Shown here one piece after another: positions 46,443 through 56,680 of a stretch of DNA of 64,000 nucleotides (positions within the stretch are counted from its first letter, which is position 1; every line of letters starts with the position of its first letter). The position numbers were made by a program, and so were the translations under genes. Origin of the DNA: Ligustrum vulgare. Lineage: Eukaryota > Streptophyta > Magnoliopsida > Lamiales > Oleaceae. Below the pieces are notes generated by a model, which saw only the letters and a list, made by a program, of their open reading frames with translations, did no database searches and had not been told where the DNA came from. The stretch lies in the NCBI GenBank assembly GCA_963555705.1, contig OY743179.1, positions 18,608,692 to 18,672,691 on the forward strand. Direction: 5' to 3'.

Positions 46443-47747
46443 TCATGTTGCCCTTCTAGAGTAATCGTTCCACATTTGGGTAGCAATTTGTTCTCGCACT
46501 TGTACCATCTGAGCCGTCTGGTTGGAATCAAATTGAATGGGTTCACGTGCATCAGATGATTCAGGTTCTTCATCAAATATCATATTTTCTTGAGAATATT
46601 CTGTAACCAACTTATCCAATGCGTGCTCTTTGAGAATGAAATTATGTATTGTGCAGCACGCAGCAGGTATGTGTCTTTGCCTAGTAAGCAGAAAATTACT
46701 GATAAACTTCAAAATAGGAGATCTGGCCTTTATAACTCCAATGCATCGCTCGATCACATTGCGGCATGAGGAATGTCTGTAATTGAACAACTCTTCTTTT
46801 CCACGCAGTTGTCCTCCTCCTACGTAATCACGTAGATGATATCGACGTCCTCGATAAGGGGCAAGAAACCCGGGTATGTTTGGATATCCAGCATCAACCA
46901 AGTAAAATTCATCTGCGCATAAAATAACATAGTGTAAACTTATGTGTTAAAGGAGTTTTACTGGAAAAATAAAAAAATAATGCAATATACCTCCACATGG
47001 CATTGGAAATCCGTTTGCGCCGATAGTAACAGCGTCAATGAATACCCGCGAATCTTTGGCCGACCCTTCCCATCCAGCATGCACATATGTGACCTTCATA
47101 TCAAAATCACAGACTACCATTACATTTTGTGTTACAGTTGTTTTTCGTCCTCGAAAAGCTGTTTGTCTCGAAGCTGGCGCCCAAGCTGCCACATGTGTTC
47201 CATCAATTGCACCAATACAATCCTTGAAGTACGGGTATCTCTGCAAGATACGCTCATGTACAACACCTCGGTTCGTTGGGCGTATTAGCTCAATGCCTAA
47301 CTCACGAACAGCACGTAGGACTTTCTTAAACCATTTGTGTATTGTGTGATTTCCATGTTGAAATCTATCACCTATAATTCTATACCGTGTACTGTGCCCA
47401 ACGATCATCAAAAACATTGCAACCCCTTCCTCAACGCTAACTTTTTTTCCATCTCTCAATAAACCTTTTTCTTTCAAAGTGCTACAAAAGTTCTCAAATA
47501 CATGTTTCTGCATACGAAAATTATCATGACACACATCTGGATGTCCATTTAATACCTCATATATATACATCCTTCCAGTAAGCAGTGAAGTTCTTCGTGG
47601 CGTCCTACTGATCCCTTCATATGCAGATTGTACAATCTGCAATCCCATCATATCTACGGATGCATCAGGTTCGTCATCTATGAGGAACAGATCTTCGTCA
47701 CTTGATTCATCGGGTGAAATTTGACCTGAAGATGACATTTCCTGCAC
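46443..47747 (-). CDS. Harbinger transposase (DDE_Tnp_4 type)
   Basis: Cut-and-paste transposase. Exons 47747-46991 and 46912-46443 join to give about 408 residues. The intron has a GTATAT donor and a GCGCAG acceptor, and the join reads MPCGDEFYLVDAGYPN. An N-terminal helix-turn-helix-like part (TRYRIIGDRFQHGNHTIHKW) precedes the catalytic core. Catalytic acids are visible as GAIDGTH, AKDSRVF and RNVIERCIG. No stop or frameshift is seen, so the protein may still be active. The start could also be the second Met (47738). A Myb-like partner is encoded at 56675-55622. Confidence 0.9.
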
Positions 47748-48049
47748 AAATGCATATCACTAAGATTTGGATCGTGTAAAATTGCAACATTGTTAATTTC
47801 TCCACTACATGTAGGAAAGACCACAACAAGACAAGTTCATATATACAAACCTTGTCAAATCCACATCTAGTCACAACGTACTAATAATACAGAATATCAA
47901 CACAATTATGCAATCCATACGACAATACAACAAGTTCATACATAGAAACCTTGACAACTCCACATCCAGTCTCAACGTACTGATAATACAGAACATCAAC
48001 ACACTTATACAATCCATACTACAATACAACAAGTTCAAACATACATCAT

Positions 48050-49485
48050 TGATAAGTGTGATATTTACGTTTATTTTATGCACTTATATCCTTGAATAAG
48101 TCATAATGGGATTCTATCTAAGTATTATTAATGCATGTTGTGTTTCATGTTGAATAGGATCCTAAAAGAGGAGAAAAGAAGGAAAAAGGACCAAAATGCG
48201 CTTAAAACTGAAGTTTGGGGACTTAGGCGCAAATAAAGTTACGGCCGTAAGAAAACCATGTCACGGCCGTGAAAGAATGTTGAATCAAAAAGAAAATAAG
48301 CAGAAACATAGTTACGGCCGTAAAAGAAATGTTACGGCCGTAACCTTCAAAAGAAGAAAAATGTTCAGAAATCGTGTTACGGCCGTAAATCAGAAAGTCA
48401 CGGCCGCAACGTCAACTTTGGAAAATATTCAGAAGCCGTGTTACGGCCGTAAATCAGAAATCACGGCCGTAACTATTCCAGTCAAAATTTCCATATTTTA
48501 ATTCTTTCCATAAATTTGGGATTTCTTGCTCCCAAAGTTAGGGCACGAAAATTAAAGTTATAAATAGGGAAGTTCATGACAAGAAGGGAGAGATTTTATT
48601 TTTGAGAGCCACCAATATCAAAGTTTGAAGAGAAGAAATTCCGGGCAAAATCAAGGTTAATCAAGACAATATTTTTGGGGAATTCTTCATGGCAATGCGT
48701 GGCTAATCTTCTCAACCTAGTTCAAGGGGGACGTTGTGTTCATATTATTCTATTATTCATTCCTCAAACTCGTAACGTAGTTCTTGTTTTTATATTTTAT
48801 TTATTGGATTTCTCATGAACATCAATTTCGTCAAGACAATTTATTAATTGATTAAGGCCTTGTCTTTTAATTATTGTGTTGATGTTTGCTAATTTGGGTA
48901 ATTGGATTCGTATTTGTCTTGTTATCCAAATCATAGTAGCAATTGGTAATTTTATATTTCCATATGAAAATCCAATCTAGATTAATCAATTCGAGCATAT
49001 GTAATTGATAATGTAGTTCACCTAATTCTTCTTGTTTTCACATAGTTAATGAATTAAATCTAGGGAGCTTATTCTAGGTTGTTCATTCACTCTAAATTGA
49101 TTGGAGAACTAATTCTAATTGATTATTATTAAGGAAGAATTGGATTAATCAGAGCTTTTTGACTATTCCGGGTGATAAATAAAACAAAGGAAATAGTACA
49201 TGCGTTGCTTGGAGAATGACAATATTATGATAGGGCACAACCGAACCTGAGAACTAGGATTCTTTATTATTTGATTTCTATTCCAGCTATTTTACATCTT
49301 TATTTGATTATTTTGATTAATTGCAATTTTCAACTCAAAACCCCCCTTATAATCCTAATTGACATGACATTAAATTAGTTCCCGTTCCTCGTGGGATCGA
49401 CCCTTGCTTCCGCTATCACATTTAAATTTGAGTTTTGGCAAGTAAGGAAATTTAATTAATTCTTGGTGCATCGCGACACGCATCA
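48050..49485 (+). repeat. 5' LTR of the Athila-like element
   Basis: It starts TGATAAGTGTGATATTTACG and ends GACACGCATCA. TATAAATAG lies at 48559-48567. Eight GGCCG palindromes lie upstream of it. It is nearly identical to 54121-55556. Confidence 0.95.
48239..48472. promoter_or_regulatory. Four pairs of TTACGGCCGTAA palindromes (5' LTR)
   Basis: Sites start at 48239, 48261, 48312, 48332, 48377, 48398, 48441 and 48461. Spacing within pairs is 22, 20, 21 and 20 bp, and pair starts are 73, 65 and 64 bp apart. Five are exact TTACGGCCGTAA. The second member of three pairs begins TCACGGCCG. The array ends about 90 bp upstream of the TATA box, a U3 enhancer position. Function unknown. Confidence 0.75.
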
Positions 49486-49491
49486 AGTTTT

Positions 49492-49508
49492 TGGCGCCGT
49501 TGCCGGGG
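49492..49508 (+). other. Primer binding site (tRNA-Asp type)
   Basis: TGGCGCCGTTGCCGGGG lies six bases after the 5' LTR and matches the complement of the plant tRNA-Asp 3' end, the usual Athila primer. Confidence 0.85.
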
Positions 49509-49639
49509 AACGGTTAACCAGTTTTCTGTTTAATCAATTAGAATTTTATTTTCTGCATTTTTATTTGTTTATTTTTATTTTCGGTAAAAAAAAAAAAAAA
49601 AAAAAAAAAATTGAAATTCCGAAAATTTTATTTATTTAT

Positions 49640-52006
49640 ATGCATAAAACTCAATCCACTAATCCTGAATATTTTTTATTTGATCCAGAAATCGAGCGAA
49701 CTTTTCGACAGCAAAGAAGGGAAGCACTAGAACAAATGGCAGCTCATAACCTCAACAACAGGACACTTAAACAATTGGCCACTCCAGATGTCGCTCAACA
49801 GCCACTCTGTATCACTTTTCCGACAGTGGAGGAGGGAAAAACTTTTGAACTCAAATCTGGACTCATCCACTTGTTGCCCACTTTTCGAGGACATGCTGGT
49901 GAAGACCCTTACAGGCATCTCAAGGAATTCCACGTAGTTTGTGACAGTATGAGACCCACTGGTATTACCGAGGAACAAATTAAAATGAGGGCCTTTCCAT
50001 TCTCGTTAAAGGATGCCGCTACTGATTGGCTATACTGTTTACCATCCGGATCAGTCACCACCTGGAGTGACATGAAGAGGCTATTTTTGGAAAAATATTT
50101 TCCTGCATCTCGGGCTGGAACAATCCGGAAGGAAATTTGCGGGGTTCGTCAAAACAATGGTGAGTCGCTGTATGAATATTGGGAGCGCTTCAAGAAGCTC
50201 ATCTCGAGCTGCCCCCATCATCAAATCAGCGAACAACTACTGGTGCAATATTTCTACGAAGGACTGCTACCAATAGACAGAAGTATGATTGATGCCGCAA
50301 GTGGAGGTGCCTTAATGGACAAAACACCGGAACAGGCTCGGGCTTTGATTTCAAACATGGCTGAAAACACTCAGCAATTTAATTCAACCCGAGACTCCCA
50401 AGTCCGCCGAGTGAACGAGGTAAGTAGTTCCAATATAGAAAGTCAACTGTTTGAACTAACAAATCTCGTTAAACAACTTGCTGTAGGAAATGCACAACAA
50501 GTCAAAGCATGCGGGATATGTGCTAACTTCGGACATCCAACGGATACATGTCCGGTATTGCAAGAAGAAAACAATGAACATGTAAAGGCCGCAGAAGGGT
50601 TTCCATTTCAAAAACAGCAATACAACCCGTACTCCAACACCTATAACTCTGGTTGGAGGGATCACCCAAATCTAAGCTATGAGAATAACAAGCCCCCGGG
50701 TTTCCCCTCCAACAAATCTCAAGGGCATTTCCAACAACAAGGAAATTTCCATTCACAGGGACAGTACCAACAAAGGCCCCAGGACTCAGGTATCTCTCTA
50801 GAAGATATGGTTAAAACTTTGGCCTCTAACACAATTCAATTTCAACAGGACACCAAATCCAGTATTCAGAATTTGGAGAATCAGATGAGCCAAATGGCTA
50901 TTGCCATCAACAGACTTGAGGCACAATCCGGAAGGAAGCTACCATCTCAACCCGAGGTGAACCCCAAAAACGTGAGTGCCATAACCCTGAGGAATGGAAA
51001 AGAGGTTGAAGGTCCAAGCAAACAAATCTTCGCGAATAAAGGGAACGAAGAGAAAGAAGTTGAAAAGGGGGATGCCACTTTACAAATCCCGCAGGTAAAA
51101 TCCAGCTCTAATTCAATTGCTAAATCGACTCCACCTCCTTTTCCTAGCAGGTTGGCAAAAGCAAACAAGGAGGGCAAGGAAAAGGATATACTGGATATGT
51201 TCAGGAAAGTGGAAATCAACATTCCATTATTGGATGCCATCAAACAAGTTCCCCGATATGCAAAGTTTTTGAAGGATCTGTGCACCAATAAGAGAAAGCT
51301 AAATGGAAATGAGATGGTAAGAATGGGTGAATCCGTGTCTGCACTTTTTCAAAGAAAATTGCCTCCCAAGTGCAAGGATCCAGGTATGTTTACCATACCC
51401 TGTCAAATAGGTAACACTAGGATAAATCGTGCATTGATAGACCTAGGAGCATCCATAAATGTAATGCCTAGATCTACGTACACTTCATTGAAACTTGCTA
51501 AAATGACTGAAACTAGTGTTATCATTCAACTAGCCGACGGTTCCAATGCATATCCGGATGGGGTAGTTGAAGATGTTTTAGTACAAGTAGGCGGGTTAGT
51601 ATTTCCTGCAGATTTTTATGTATTGGACATGAATGATGACCACTCCCCCAACTCCACTCCTATTTTGTTAGGTAGACCATTTTTGAAAACATCTAAAACT
51701 AAGATAGATGTTAGTAGTGGCACACTTTCCATGGAATTTGATAATAAAATTGTTCAATTCAATATTTATGATTCCGTGAAGAATTTTGGTGATGATCCTG
51801 TTTATTCTGTTAATGTTAATGACTCTTTAGTACAGGAAGTTCTCGATATTGGTGGAAAGGACTGTCCAAGGTCTTCGAAATCAGGTAAAATCTCATCCAT
51901 CTCATTACCAATTTCTGATGAAAAACCTCTACCCCCTATTTTGCAGATCTTAATGAAGAGCATGAAGAAAAAATTGAGTTTTGGGAATCCACCTAATCCT
52001 GGTTGA
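49640..52006 (+). CDS. Gag-protease of the Athila-like element
   Basis: Capsid and protease polyprotein of about 788 residues. I start it at the ATG at 49640 (MHKTQSTNPEYF). The longer open frame from 49463 runs through the LTR end, primer site and a poly-A tract and is unlikely to be translated. The gag domain spans residues about 90-210 (FRGHAGEDPYRHLKEF, DWLYCLPSGSVTTW, LFLEKYFPASR). A CCHC-type knuckle reads CGICANFGHPTDTC, and a Gln/Asn-rich part follows. The retropepsin-like domain has LIDLGASINVMPRS and LLGRPFLKT. The DLGAS form is usual for the Athila group. It ends before any RT. The frame is intact. Confidence 0.93.
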   Translation: MHKTQSTNPEYFLFDPEIERTFRQQRREALEQMAAHNLNNRTLKQLATPDVAQQPLCITFPTVEEGKTFELKSGLIHLLPTFRGHAGEDPYRHLKEFHVVCDSMRPTGITEEQIKMRAFPFSLKDAATDWLYCLPSGSVTTWSDMKRLFLEKYFPASRAGTIRKEICGVRQNNGESLYEYWERFKKLISSCPHHQISEQLLVQYFYEGLLPIDRSMIDAASGGALMDKTPEQARALISNMAENTQQFNSTRDSQVRRVNEVSSSNIESQLFELTNLVKQLAVGNAQQVKACGICANFGHPTDTCPVLQEENNEHVKAAEGFPFQKQQYNPYSNTYNSGWRDHPNLSYENNKPPGFPSNKSQGHFQQQGNFHSQGQYQQRPQDSGISLEDMVKTLASNTIQFQQDTKSSIQNLENQMSQMAIAINRLEAQSGRKLPSQPEVNPKNVSAITLRNGKEVEGPSKQIFANKGNEEKEVEKGDATLQIPQVKSSSNSIAKSTPPPFPSRLAKANKEGKEKDILDMFRKVEINIPLLDAIKQVPRYAKFLKDLCTNKRKLNGNEMVRMGESVSALFQRKLPPKCKDPGMFTIPCQIGNTRINRALIDLGASINVMPRSTYTSLKLAKMTETSVIIQLADGSNAYPDGVVEDVLVQVGGLVFPADFYVLDMNDDHSPNSTPILLGRPFLKTSKTKIDVSSGTLSMEFDNKIVQFNIYDSVKNFGDDPVYSVNVNDSLVQEVLDIGGKDCPRSSKSGKISSISLPISDEKPLPPILQILMKSMKKKLSFGNPPNPG

Positions 52007-52052
52007 AGGAGGAAACAACAAGTCGAGCCAACGACAGTAAACAAAGGCGCTG

Positions 52053-52070
52053 CTCGGGAGGCAACCCGAG
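52053..52070 (+). other. Conserved-looking hairpin after the gag stop
   Basis: CTCGGG-AGGCAA-CCCGAG forms a perfect 6-bp stem with a 6-base loop, about 45 bases after the stop codon. From memory, GGGAGGCAACCC-type stem-loops recur in Athila-related elements. They may act in RNA packaging or translation. Confidence 0.55.
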
Positions 52071-52235
52071 AGGGGAGTTTCTTTACCTCCTCAACTTTTT
52101 ATTTTTTTATTTTCGTGTTTTCATTTTTTGGTTAATTTTAGTTTAATTAGTCATTTAAAAAAAAAAAAAAAAAAAACCTCAGAGGCAACCTTACTGCCGT
52201 AATTAACTTCTTCCCCAAAATTTTCAGAGGCCTGA

Positions 52236-52268
52236 TTACGGCCGTAAGACACATATTTACGGCCGTAA
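52236..52268. promoter_or_regulatory. Fifth TTACGGCCGTAA pair, internal
   Basis: Two exact sites start at 52236 and 52257, 21 bp apart. A degenerate TTACTGCCGTAA lies at 52191-52202. They are about 190-260 bp downstream of the gag stop, so the paired motif is not confined to the LTR. Confidence 0.7.
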
Positions 52269-54120
52269 ATCCAGAAATTTCAAATTTAAAAAAAAAAAAA
52301 AATTTCTTTTCCCCCTTCTACTGTTTAGTTTTATTTTTCAATGAGGACATTGTTTTGTCTAAGTGTGGGGGGAATTGAATTGATTGTGAGCTTAATGTCT
52401 TTATCTTCTCTCTGTAGTCGAAATGTTAAAATTCAGTTTGAGTCAGCATCCATTTTAATCTTTGATAGGAAGCGACCCCACTTTTGGTTCATTTTTTTGA
52501 AAAATCATTGCATAATTGGATATAAATTGAGCACATGGAGATGATCTCTCCCAAAACTGCACAATAGGTTGAAAATAAAAAGAAAAATTGTCAGATGTCT
52601 ACAACCTAGTCAACCCAAACAGGAATAAATGTATTATCCCTTCATATATAACCCTGAACGTCCCAATTATTATACTTTTGTGAGTAGTCATGGTTTGAAT
52701 ACTTTTAACCGTTATCCTCGACCAATGGACTTAGAATTGGAATGAAGATCGAGCAATGACCCATAACTCATAATTGGATGGGAGGAACACATATAATCCG
52801 TAATTTGTGAGCTTTTGAGCCTATGAGCTACTTTTACTCTTTATATTAAGCTCTATATTTTTTTTTATGTGTGTCCTGCATGGTTGGGTTATGCTTGGAT
52901 GTGCTTTCTTGTGCATACCGTTGTAGCTTCTTGATTCAAGTGCAAATTATAGCAAAGGCAATAGGTTAAGCCAAATTTGACTTTCTAAAAGAACTACCTT
53001 GCTACATGGACCATTAGAAGCCCGTTTGAGCCTTAGCCTTTCTTTGAATTTCATACCACGCTACAAGCCACGAATACCCTTTCTTTCGCATTATCTCTGT
53101 TTTGATTTGAACCCATAGAGAAGGGATTCGCAAGCTTTTGTTGATTGAGGATTGTGCTATGGTCTAAGTTCAAGAAGTTGGAATGGTTATCTTGTGTTGA
53201 GCATTGGTTGTGAAATGGACTGAATTCAGGGGATTGAAATTCCATCTTGTGATTGAGAAAAAAAAAAAAAAGTGTATTCTTTCTTGAAAAAAAAAAAAGG
53301 GGGTTTAGTCAAGGAATTTATTGGTTGAGAAAGTCAAACACTCAACTTGTGAAAAAAAAAAAAAAAAAAAAAGCAAGAACGAGATTCAAGTGTAAATAAA
53401 GTTGGGTAGTGGGAAACAATGAAGATCATATTAAGGGGGAAGGAAGTAATGTTATTTTGAAGTGACTCAGTTTGCGAAATTCCTTCTCGACTTAGCCTAA
53501 ATATATCCTTTTATCCTACCTAACCCGAAGCCCCGCTACAACCAAATAAAGACCTTCTCTTTGCACTTGTGTTATTGTTGGCTCCGGTTATGACAGTTAG
53601 GCAATCTGTGGTACTGACTTTTCCATGCAGAGAGTTGAGCGAAAATTCTAACCCTTATACACTTTGTGCGAAGAGAGAAATATCGTGTGAGGGTGTTAAC
53701 TCCCATTACATTTACTTATGAGTGGTTTGAATTGCTTGGTCTAGGGTTGGTGCTATGCATGTGGTCGGGGGTACTGTGTTGACTGAATTCACATCATGAA
53801 CAACTCAGTTTACACGAATAATTTCTTCCGGAATTGGGCGAAACTATTATCTTCGTAGTCACTCATAAATGATTGGGAGGTGAGTGAACACGAGAGGTGC
53901 AAGGAAATAAACCATATCGAGCCATGATTGGGATGGGAAATAAAGGGCGTTGCATCTCTAGCACACACGAACACAATCCGATCATGCAATGGAACATTTT
54001 TGTTAAAGAAAAGTGGGTTGCAACCTAAAGTCTCTAAATTGTAATCTATTGTTTGAACCCTATTCTTTTCTTTGCAATTCTTTATTCGAGGACGAACAAC
54101 GGTTCAAGTGTGGGGGGATT

Positions 54121-55556
54121 TGATAAGTGTGATATTTACGTTTATTTTATGCACTTATATCCTTGAATAAGTCATAATGGGATTCTATCTAAGTATTATT
54201 AATGCATGTTGTGTTTCATGTTGAATAGGATCCTAAAAGAGGAGAAAAGAAGGAAAAAGGACCAAAATGCGCTTAAAACTGAAGTTTGGGGACTTAGGCG
54301 CAAATAAAGTTACGGCCGTAAGAAAACCATGTCACGGCCGTGAAAGAATGTTGAATCAAAAAGAAAATAAGCAGAAACATAGTTACGGCCGTAAAAGAAA
54401 TGTTACGGCCGTAACCTTCAAAAGAAGAAAAATGTTCAGAAATCGTGTTACGGCCGTAAATCAGAAAGTCACGGCCGCAACGTCAACTTTGGAAAATATT
54501 CAGAAGCCGTGTTACGGCCGTAAATCAGAAATCACGGCCGTAACTATTCCAGTCAAAATTTCCATATTTTAATTCTTTCCATAAATTTGGGATTTCTTGC
54601 TCCCAAAGTTAGGGCACGAAAATTAAAGTTATAAATAGGGAAGTTCATGACAAGAAGGGAGAGATTTTATTTTTGAGAGCCACCAATATCAAAGTTTGAA
54701 GAGAAGAAATTCCGGGCAAAATCAAGGTTAATCAAGACAATATTTTTGGGGAATTCTTCATGGCAATGCGTGGCTAATCTTCTCAACCTAGTTCAAGGGG
54801 GACGTTGTGTTCATATTATTCTATTATTCATTCCTCAAACTCGTAACGTAGTTCTTGTTTTTATATTTTATTTATTGGATTTCTCATGAACATCAATTTC
54901 GTCAAGACAATTTATTAATTGATTAAGGCCTTGTCTTTTAATTATTGTGTTGATGTTTGCTAATTTGGGTAATTGGATTCGTATTTGTCTTGTTATCCAA
55001 ATCATAGTAGCAATTGGTAATTTTATATTTCCATATGAAAATCCAATCTAGATTAATCAATTCGAGCATATGTAATTGATAATGTAGTTCACCTAATTCT
55101 TCTTGTTTTCACATAGTTAATGAATTAAATCTAGGGAGCTTATTCTAGGTTGTTCATTCACTCTAAATTGATTGGAGAACTAATTCTAATTGATTATTAT
55201 TAAGGAAGAATTGGATTAATCAGAGCTTTTTGACTATTCCGGGTGATAAATAAAACAAAGGAAATAGTACATGCGTTGCTTGGAGAATGACAATATTATG
55301 ATAGGGCACAACCGAACCTGAGAACTAGGATTCTTTATTATTTGATTTCTATTCCAGCTATTTTACATCTTTATTTGATTATTTAGATTAATTGCAATTT
55401 TCAACTCAAAACCCCCCTTATAATCCTAATTGACATGACATTAAATTAGTTCCCGTTCCTCGTGGGATCGACCCTTGCTTCCGCTATCACATTTAAATTT
55501 GAGTTTTGGCAAGTAAGGAAATTTAATTAATTCTTGGTGCATCGCGACACGCACCA
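54121..55556 (+). repeat. 3' LTR of the Athila-like element
   Basis: It has the same length as the 5' LTR and is nearly identical. It carries the same eight palindromes (54310-54543) and the TATAAATAG box. It ends GACACGCACCA next to the ATCAT duplication. Confidence 0.95.
54310..54543. promoter_or_regulatory. Four pairs of TTACGGCCGTAA palindromes (3' LTR)
   Basis: Identical copy of the 48239-48472 array, shifted by 6071 bp. Confidence 0.75.
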
Positions 55557-55621
55557 ATCATCCATAGAACAAGTACAAATATAGCAACAGGGTCAAATAA
55601 AGCTACACGATAGGAAATCAC

Positions 55622-56675
55622 TTAAAGGAATTTCAACACATTCATCCTCCTACTCTCCGGCATCAACACAAATTGCACCCTAAATTCTGGATCTCTGAGT
55701 GCCTTCATAGAGTTAGCAAATATCTCATCAGTCAATGCTTCCATATTGTTTAATATGGCCATGCACTTCGCTTGCGTAAATGGGTCTTGGCTAGTTGCTT
55801 CACTTCCACTGGTACCGATAGATGATTTCCCTTGCATTTTTGCAATCTTCTCCTTCAAGTAAGTTTGTCGAAGTACACTTTCCTCCTCTCTTTTATTCAT
55901 AGTAGACTCCCAACGCGCCAGGGCCTCATCTATCTTCTCTGATTTACTGATCTTAGGTGTTTTGCGACGACGAGGAGGCTTTTCAATCTCCAATTCATCG
56001 ACATTATGTACCCGTACATGAACGCCCTTTGTTAGGAAATCGTCCTCCATCTGTCGTTCATCATCTGAAGAAGGTGGAAGCTGAGTTGAGGGGGTGCCTA
56101 ATCCTCCAGTCGCCGTGGTTCCACCAAAGAGTTCTCCAAGCATCTCATAATGTGGGCATCCATCTTTCTTGAATTTCTTGTAAATCTTTGCATTTTTCTG
56201 CATTAAAAAAGACAGATACATGAAATAATATGTACATGCTAAGAAGAAGTAACATGAAATAATATGTACATAATAAAAAAGAAGTAATATAAATTGATAA
56301 ACAATAAAGGTAAATGATAAAAATAATATTATGCAAAGGAATATTTACCGCAAAAAATGCTTGCCAAACTTCTTCAGGAGCACTTACTGTGCATGTATCT
56401 GAATCCCATGTGACTCCTGTGTGCTTAATAAGTTCAGAAAATGACCGATGAAGGCTGCGCAGAAGATTCCATTTACCCTTTAATTGAGCAATGTCACAGT
56501 CCTCATTTATGACGCGTTTCAAATCTTCACTAATCTTCCCCCAACACTCTTCCTTAAATGTTGAACACTGTAATTTACCAGCTTTCACATAATCGTAGCA
56601 TATTTGGATGAAGGCGGTCTCTTTTTGATTAGTCCACGTCATAGTGGTTTCCCTAGCATTTCTTTGACCGCTCAT
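55622..56675 (-). CDS. Harbinger Myb/SANT-like partner protein
   Basis: The second protein PIF/Harbinger elements need, thought to bind the ends and bring in the transposase. Exons 56675-56349 and 56197-55622 join in phase 0 to about 300 residues. The N-terminal Myb/SANT-like domain reads MTWTNQKETAFIQICYDYV and KGKWNLLRSLHRSFSELIKH. The C-terminal part has a basic PPRRRKTPKISK stretch and a helical region. Splice sites are a GTAAAT donor and an ATGCAG acceptor. A 5' untranslated exon (59300-59153) may join at 56680. The frame is intact. Confidence 0.88.
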
Positions 56676-56680
56676 ATTGT

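Larger units (their letters stand above)
52007..54120 (+). other. Long non-coding internal region of the Athila-like element
   Basis: About 2.1 kb without a gene where pol would be expected. It holds poly-A runs (52157, 52289, 53259, 53352) and two TTACGGCCGTAA sites at 52236 and 52257, 21 bp apart. It ends with the polypurine tract (about 54108-54119). Confidence 0.75.
48050..55556 (+). mobile_element. Athila-like non-autonomous LTR retrotransposon (gag-protease only)
   Basis: The youngest insertion in the window. ATCAT occurs on both sides (48045-48049, 55557-55561). The LTRs are 1436 bp each. By eye I see two differences (T/A near 49314 and 55385, and T/C four bases from the end), so the element is recent. 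A tRNA-Asp primer site, one 788-codon gag-protease ORF and a GTGGGGGGAT-type polypurine tract are present. RT, RNase H and integrase are absent, so it needs a helper. The layout fits the group called TR-GAG. Confidence 0.95.

Noticed and set aside
48196..48501. 101-codon frames identical in both Athila-like LTRs (also 54267-54572)
   Set aside because: They read through the palindrome array, which is multiple-of-three spaced by chance in parts. The identity simply reflects young LTRs.
49463..49639. N-terminal extension of the gag ORF
   Set aside because: It would translate the LTR end, primer site and a poly-A run. The ATG at 49640 gives the usual gag start.
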